This document shows, piece after piece, positions 58,801 to 64,000 of a stretch of 64,000 bases of DNA (the stretch's first letter is position 1; the number at the start of each line of letters is the position of its first letter). The position numbers were made by a program, and so were the translations under genes. The stretch comes from Saposhnikovia divaricata. Lineage: Eukaryota > Streptophyta > Magnoliopsida > Apiales > Apiaceae. A model generated the notes under the pieces. That model saw only the letters and a program-made list of their open reading frames with translations, did no database searches and was not told where the DNA came from. The stretch lies in the NCBI GenBank assembly GCA_036435485.1, contig CM071600.1, forward strand, positions 51,581,546-51,645,545, read 5' to 3'.

Positions 58801-61800
58801 TATTTTTCTTGCACGCATTCTATATAATTTTGTATATAAATAATTACAATAAAATATAACTGTCATCATAAATGTCTTTCTGTAACAAACTATAGAAATT
58901 AACAAAAATTGGGGGAAGTCAGAGAACATTTTCATTTTTAAGAATATTGTCCTGCAATAGAATTTTACATCAACAGCATATGGAATTATTTCTAATATGG
59001 AACATATTTTTCTTGCACCCATTTTATAGATGTACTTATATACGTAGTTACACTGAAATATATCTGTCACCTAAAAGTCTTTCTTCAACAAAATATAAAT
59101 CAACAAATTGGGAAGTCACAGAACATTTTTAGAATATTAACAGTTAAACCAACTAACATATACAGGTACACGTAATTTGTGCTCTTACAATGGTATTCAA
59201 GATGTCAGTAATGAAAAAGATACAAGTAGAATTCTGCAACATATTGGCACTGGACCAATGAGACTTCCAACTCTAATATAGCCCGATAAAGTTACACATG
59301 AACCAACACAACAGAATGTTACTAAATGAAAATTCTGGTACACAAGCCAAAGTGAATGAGGTCATTTTGGACTTTATTTTGGCTTGTCCTAATTCTTTAG
59401 CACCCACTACAGATTTTGTAGGCCAGACTAAATAGAAGTGAAAGTTTACAGATTACAAAAGAGTAGATGTACAAACATTTAAGTTATATAAGCTTTCCAG
59501 AAGACGAGAACCAAGTATTCGAGATTTCAGGATTTTTAATGAAATTTTCACTTAATCCACCATTTACTCAAGCATATCTAAATATCAGTGTTTTATCTTT
59601 ATGTAGCTAGAAATCCTGGGGTATAAATTACGCAAAAACTTTTTACAGTTAGTGATCATTCTAGCCAATTCTGCTAGCTTAAAGTAGCGACATAAGATAA
59701 ATTCAATAAACGAAATAAATAATACTTACTGCATTATCACCTCCACGCCAGCTATCTGAATCAGAAAGATCATCCAGAAATCCATTTTCGTATCCTGAAG
59801 AGCACTGACCAGAATTGACACAATGCTGTTGCTCAGGAGAACTTTGAAGAGCCTGCAAGATATAACAAATGTATAAGCATCAAAAGAATTTCTCTTGGTG
59901 AAACAGGAGATTTTATATGGATTCGGGAATGAATTCAGATGTCACATATCCTCAATAAATATAGGTACACAGTCCAAGCACACATACTCGAAGGTGGTGC
60001 TTTAAGCAAATGGTATGTTAGCTATACAAGTAGATGTGTTTAATTGTTTAAGTGCATACAAGAATAAGTACTCGACCATCTAGCATTTACAGCATCAGAA
60101 CAAGTGCTGAAACTTATTTGGGACAAAAAATGTCAGAATGCCTTTTCTAACATTACACCCTTTCACTTCCAGAGTCTTGACATAATCAAAGGTAAATAAT
60201 TTGCCCGAAGGAAAATATGTATTCAGCTCATCATCAGAATGACCCCCCCCCCCAAACATGTGCAATCCCATGTTGGACAAAACGCCAAAAAGCCTATTCT
60301 AACATTACATCATTTTACTTTCATGGCTTGGACATAATCAGAGGTGAATACTTTTCCAGAATTACACCCCCCCCCCTGGCCATTTGTTCAATGTCGTGTG
60401 TGTAACATGCATATTTTCAAAAACACTATTATGTGAATTTAAGTAAAATCATTAGCACAAATCAAGAAATTGTATATAAAAGTAGCTACATGAGAATCAC
60501 AACTAAACCTGAAGTTTTAGTAAATAATAAAATGACAGACCATCAATTAGGCAAGTAAAATCTCTGAAACAGAGGACTAACTTGTAACGTCAGAACAGTA
60601 TTTAATATTGATTCAAAATGGTCTTCTTCTCCTGCACAGATGCAAGACGTAAGTGTTCAAAGAAGGTTCAGTAAGCGAATGAATTACTCAGGAAAAAAGA
60701 AAAGAGCAAAAAAGAAGCACAAAAAAGGCTCTCTTGAATTGAATTTATGTACTCGACAATGCAAATATACCATGTTGCTCAATTGCTTTAAGGACCAAAT
60801 CTTCAGGAAACTTCATGTCATAAATCAACCTGAATTTTGTGGGAACTGCGGAAGAACATCCCTAGGCATGCAAAAGGAGGAAGTTGGTGATGACTACACG
60901 GGAACTGAGGAAGATATATGTATACATGCACAATGGCTAGAAGATATGAACAGAGGGAAGAAACCAAAATCAGCTGTAAAGATAATACGCTTAGGTTATC
61001 ATAAAAATATAAGAGGGCAGATAGGCCTATTGACTCTACGTAATCGTCGAAAATTAATATGTACAGGTCAAATGGTCAGTCAGATGTGAATGACGAGATT
61101 TGATAATATATAATAGGGAAATTCTCAATGGTACCACTGTACTTTTGGCTTTTGTCAATGGTACCATTACATTTTTGACTCCTCTTAACGGTACCCTTAA
61201 CAAATTGACTTTCTAAAAAAAAATACCATTCTATTAAAAAAAAGTTCTAGAAATGTTAAGTAAGGTCAAAAGGACATGGTACCACCGGCAAAAACCAAAA
61301 GTACGGTGGTACCATTGAGAATTTCACTAAAATATATTTGAAGAATATTGGTTGGTCCCAAACCTGTTAAAAAAATATAAGAACAATCTTGGCCATGCGT
61401 TGCAGTATGCAATAAGAAAAAAGGTTGAATATTGGCCGCAAACCCTACTTAACGTTTCTATAACGTTTTTCTAACAGAATGGTATTTCTGTTAAGAAGTC
61501 AATTTGTTAAGGGTACCGTTTAGAGGAGTTAAAAACGTAATGGTACCACTGGCAAAAGCCAAAAGTACAGTGGTGCCATTGAGAATTTCCCTATATAATA
61601 ATTACTGTCCAAATCATTTACGGGAACAAACTATTATGACCAGCCAACATCTTGCTCTAAACTTACCAACTTGAAATGTTGGAAAGAGAAAGCTAAAATA
61701 AGCCAAATGATTTTGTTATTTAGGTTATAAATAAAACAATAAAATGCTGTATTTGAATCTTCCAAAAGGTGTGCAGCATGGATATTAAGGTGTCTTAAAA

Positions 61801-62585
61801 TTCACGTATCTTGCATATAATTTAGAAATAATTAACACTGATAGTGAAGTTAGTGGTAGACCGAAACTGTGACCTAACAATACAAGGAGAAATAGAATTT
61901 AGCCAACTTAAGCAATGCAACTGTGTATATATTTAAGTGATGTTTAAAATTTACACAGCAAGCACATAGAATCAAATGCGTTCAAATAAATATATAAGAA
62001 TCTGAACAGGTGGAAACTTAATATATCAAACAACAGCCTTCACTGGACAACTTCTAAAGCTTGATTATTCAATGAAAGCATCATATGAGGTAGGGAGCAA
62101 TAAATATAACACAGTTGAGGATGCAATAGCATCATACCCTGACAGTATAAAACTTGATTCGGAAAAGGATATAAATTACCCATATCTATCCTGCAACAAC
62201 ATTCTCATAGTAGTACTTCCGACAGCAAACCAAAAGGCGGATCTTATTTTAACAGTAATATAATTATATATACCTCACCACTGCCAGCATTGACATCTCC
62301 ATTAGGTACGGGAAAAATTGAACTTGAAGATGGGACCAAGTTCTCAATTTCCCTTTCATCATCTGTATCCCAGTCAATACTGCAACTTTCATCATTAGAA
62401 GCATTCCCATCCTACAGTTATCAGGATTACAACAATTGAAACCAAAAGGAAAACCGAAAATGGTGTTATATATATGTATCAGAATGCAAAGCAAACCCTT
62501 CTCTTGACATTTCGAGGGATGCCAATTTGTCAATTGAAAAATAACTGCACAAGTAAATATCGTGTAATGTGAATATAAATACCAT
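55839..62585 (-). CDS. DRM2: DRM2-type de novo DNA (cytosine-5) methyltransferase, 9 coding exons
   Basis: Methylates cytosines in all contexts as the effector of RNA-directed DNA methylation, in the nucleus. Exons from start: 62583-62585 (ATG only), 62279-62411, 60771-60845, 60582-60631, 59730-59852, 58647-58746, 57370-57470, 56576-57289, 55839-56273. All phases agree and give 577 residues, near the 600-626 usual for DRM2. Two UBA-like domains lie at about 50-87 (LIYDMKFPEDLVLKAIEQHG) and 136-180. The catalytic domain has motifs in the rearranged order: the block with PPYFYYENVALAPKGVW and TKRWWPSWDTRTKLNCLQTC first, then FSGIGG (458-463, SAM binding) and GGSPCNN with catalytic Cys 537. These intact residues favour the active DRM1/2 type over DRM3. 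The start exon and the 60845 acceptor are the least certain parts. Confidence 0.92.
57700..58085. repeat. tandem repeats in a DRM intron
   Basis: Three units GCATTTGTCAAATGCATAAC (about 57801, 57842, 57878) are followed by two about 105-bp units CTATTACTCCTTTGAGAAA..CCCATATGTGGAATGCGTA (57905, 57990). TTTGTCAAATG is an internal palindrome. It lies in the intron between the exons 58647-58746 and 57370-57470. Confidence 0.85.
58743..59136 (-). repeat. tandem duplication next to a DRM acceptor site
   Basis: TGTCCTGCAATAGAATTTAAC (58743) and its following about 200 bases (GAACATATTTTTCTTGCACGC, GGGGAAGTCAGAGAACATTTT) recur from 58947 as TGTCCTGCAATAGAATTTTAC with the same later blocks. The unit contains the CAG acceptor of exon 58647-58746. 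Confidence 0.85.
60115..60385. repeat. duplicated block with poly-C runs in a DRM intron
   Basis: GGACAAAAAATGTCAGAATGCC.. and GGACAAAACGCCAAAAAGCC.. start two related segments of about 130 bp that both include TCTAACATTACA and GGACATAATCAGAGG-like stretches and are followed by poly-C runs (60242-60253, 60367-60379). Confidence 0.7.
61116..61591. mobile_element. Mutator-like MITE in a DRM intron, 476 bp
   Basis: Ends GGGAAATTCTCAATGG and CCATTGAGAATTTCCC are perfect inverses. The 9-bp duplication TATATAATA is exact (61107-61115 and 61592-61600). Arms of about 140 bp. An additional inverted copy of the terminal about 70 bp ends internally at about 61325, so the element has three copies of its end. 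Confidence 0.93.
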
Positions 62586-62985
62586 TGTCAAGTATCCTCT
62601 TGGGTGCGAGAAGCAGATATGTTTAAAGCTGTTTAAGAAAAATATTAAATCAATTTAGTAAAATTTACTAACATGTCAGGAACAGTATAGAACATAATAA
62701 TGTTGTACTCTCTAAACTCAATCTTAAAACAATCACTGTATTTGCGAAATGAGACAGTAGCTACAGTTGCAGATAGCTCTATTTCACCTGCCAAAAGTAT
62801 TAGTAATTTCAGTCCTTGTAATGGGTTTATTTTTGTAATCAGTACTCTATTTTCGTAAACTTCCTATAAGTTTATCATCTGTCAGCTCTCTCACAGTGTC
62901 GCACGAAAATCCTATTGTTCAATAACAGTTTCACAAGAAGTTTTGAGTTCGTCAGGACTTTGCAATGACAGAGATTGGTGTCAGG
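62586..62985 (-). promoter_or_regulatory. leader and proximal upstream region of DRM
   Basis: Upstream of the proposed ATG, bounded on the far side by a dead Copia piece. The 5' end of the transcript cannot be placed. Confidence 0.35.
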
Positions 62986-63710
62986 ATTGACTCTGGAGGC
63001 CTGTACTATCTAACTATTCCATCTCCTGTTGCTTGTTTGACATCACTTTCAGTACTTCGGCATCATCACAGGCTCACATCCTTCTTTAATTTGCCTTTAA
63101 GAGTTAGTCCCACTTACTGATATCTTGTCTAATTTAAAGTGGTAAGTTAGATTAGCACAAAAGCATTACCATTTACTAATGCTCCAAAAAAGAACAAAAG
63201 AGTAGACAATCCCTCCTATCTGAATCATTGTGCAGTTCCAAATATTATGTTACTTTTGTTGATGATTATTCCAAGGTTACTTAGCTTTTCCTCATGAAAA
63301 GTCGTTTAAGTAGTTTACTATCTTCCCTACTTTTTGCGTTGAAATCAAAACCCAAGATGATATTACTCTTAAAATTCGGCCAAGTGACAAAGATCTAGAA
63401 CACAGAATATTCATAAAGATTTGAGATGTTCATATATTTCTGAGGCAATGGAATAATCCATCAAACCCCTACTATTGCTATTCCAGGAAATAGTTGAATA
63501 GCTAAATGTAATAATTTAGTAAACAAATCTTTCGGGGATGCAATCCTCACGCCATGTAATCTCATCAATAGGATGTGTTTTTCTATCCTCAACATGAAAA
63601 CTCCACATTACGTATTGCACCCATATGATAAACCTATTCTTCTTCCACCCTATGTTGCAGACACGAGCATGGCTTTAAAATCTAAGCATCAGCTATTTGG
63701 TCTAATATAA
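62986..63710 (+). pseudogene. decayed Copia integrase region
   Basis: With several stops and frame changes the plus strand reads SGGLYYLTIPSPVAC, HHHRLTSFFNLPLRV (pre-integrase block), YVTFVDDYSKVT-stop-LFLMK, GNGIIHQT, and DAILTPCNLINRMCFSILNM with PILLPPYVADTSM. This order matches the integrase core and its C-terminal part in Copia polyproteins. The first catalytic regions are unrecognisable. No LTR seen nearby. Confidence 0.75.
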
Positions 63711-64000
63711 ATATGTGACGGTTTGGCATGAAGCATATCAACAACAATCTGGAGTCAAATAACATCCTCACTCCAACTTGAGAGTAGCAGTAAAATATAT
63801 AATATAAAATAAAATTAGTAACTAAGCAATGTAAATGTGAAACCGAAGTAATGCCTAAAGATGTTCAACGCCAAAAAGACTATGCTAATAAAACAAACAT
63901 TATGTAAATCTGCATAGTAAATTAAGGATGAAAATAGAAAAGATTTATGTAATTTAATTATTATGTAGTGCGTGTTGCCATCAACAAGACTTAAAACTAT
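63711..64000. other. no recognised feature
   Basis: AT-rich end of the window. No motif, exon or repeat boundary recognised. Confidence 0.4.

Noticed and set aside
60640..61089. 149-codon plus-strand frame, Lys-rich
   Set aside because: It lies antisense over a DRM exon and introns, has no family motif, and the minus-strand exons explain the sequence.

Overview
This is nuclear DNA of a flowering plant, most likely a eudicot. It is AT-rich, the genes have many short GT-AG introns, and three gene families typical of plants sit among Copia, Gypsy, Helitron, hAT, Mutator and Stowaway elements. I cannot name the species. Four protein genes could be rebuilt exon by exon with consistent phases. They are a PAP2-type lipid phosphate phosphatase (LPP, minus strand, 3455-5490), two fatty acid 2-hydroxylases (FAH copy 1 at 7592-9171 and copy 2 at 35869-38630, both plus strand), and a de novo DNA methyltransferase of the DRM2 type (minus strand, 55839-62585).

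Layout. 1-3100: a broken Copia pol with its 3' LTR, plus a short LTR-element relic. 3.1-9.4 kb: LPP and FAH copy 1, arranged head to head. 9.4-13.0 kb: MITEs (hAT, Mutator-like, Stowaway). 13.0-32.5 kb: a four-layer transposon nest. In it a Stowaway MITE (TSD TA) was hit by an LTR element, now a solo LTR of about 4.8 kb (TSD ATCCA). The solo LTR was hit by a SIRE-like Copia element on the minus strand (TSD CTTAC). The Copia gag was in turn hit by a non-autonomous Gypsy element carrying only a gag piece. 32.6-35.2 kb: MITE remnants and an odd repeat with a telomere-like hairpin. 35.2-38.8 kb: FAH copy 2. 39-54 kb: almost gene-free, with a Copia RNase H fragment, nested Helitrons, a retroposon, MITEs and microsatellites. 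54.7-62.6 kb: two possible orphan exons, then the DRM gene. 62.9-63.7 kb: a decayed Copia integrase upstream of DRM.

How the genes may work together. Plant FAH adds the 2-hydroxyl group to the fatty acid of ceramides in the ER. LPP removes phosphate from lipid phosphates in membranes. Their divergent arrangement could allow shared regulation, but that is inference. The two FAH copies share exon sizes and intron phases and are a tandem pair; the transposon nest now fills most of the space between them. The DRM product acts in RNA-directed DNA methylation, the pathway that silences elements like those filling this window.

Limits: no searches or alignments were run. Family names come from motif recognition, UTR ends are not defined, and AT-rich stretches may hold old repeats I did not recognise.
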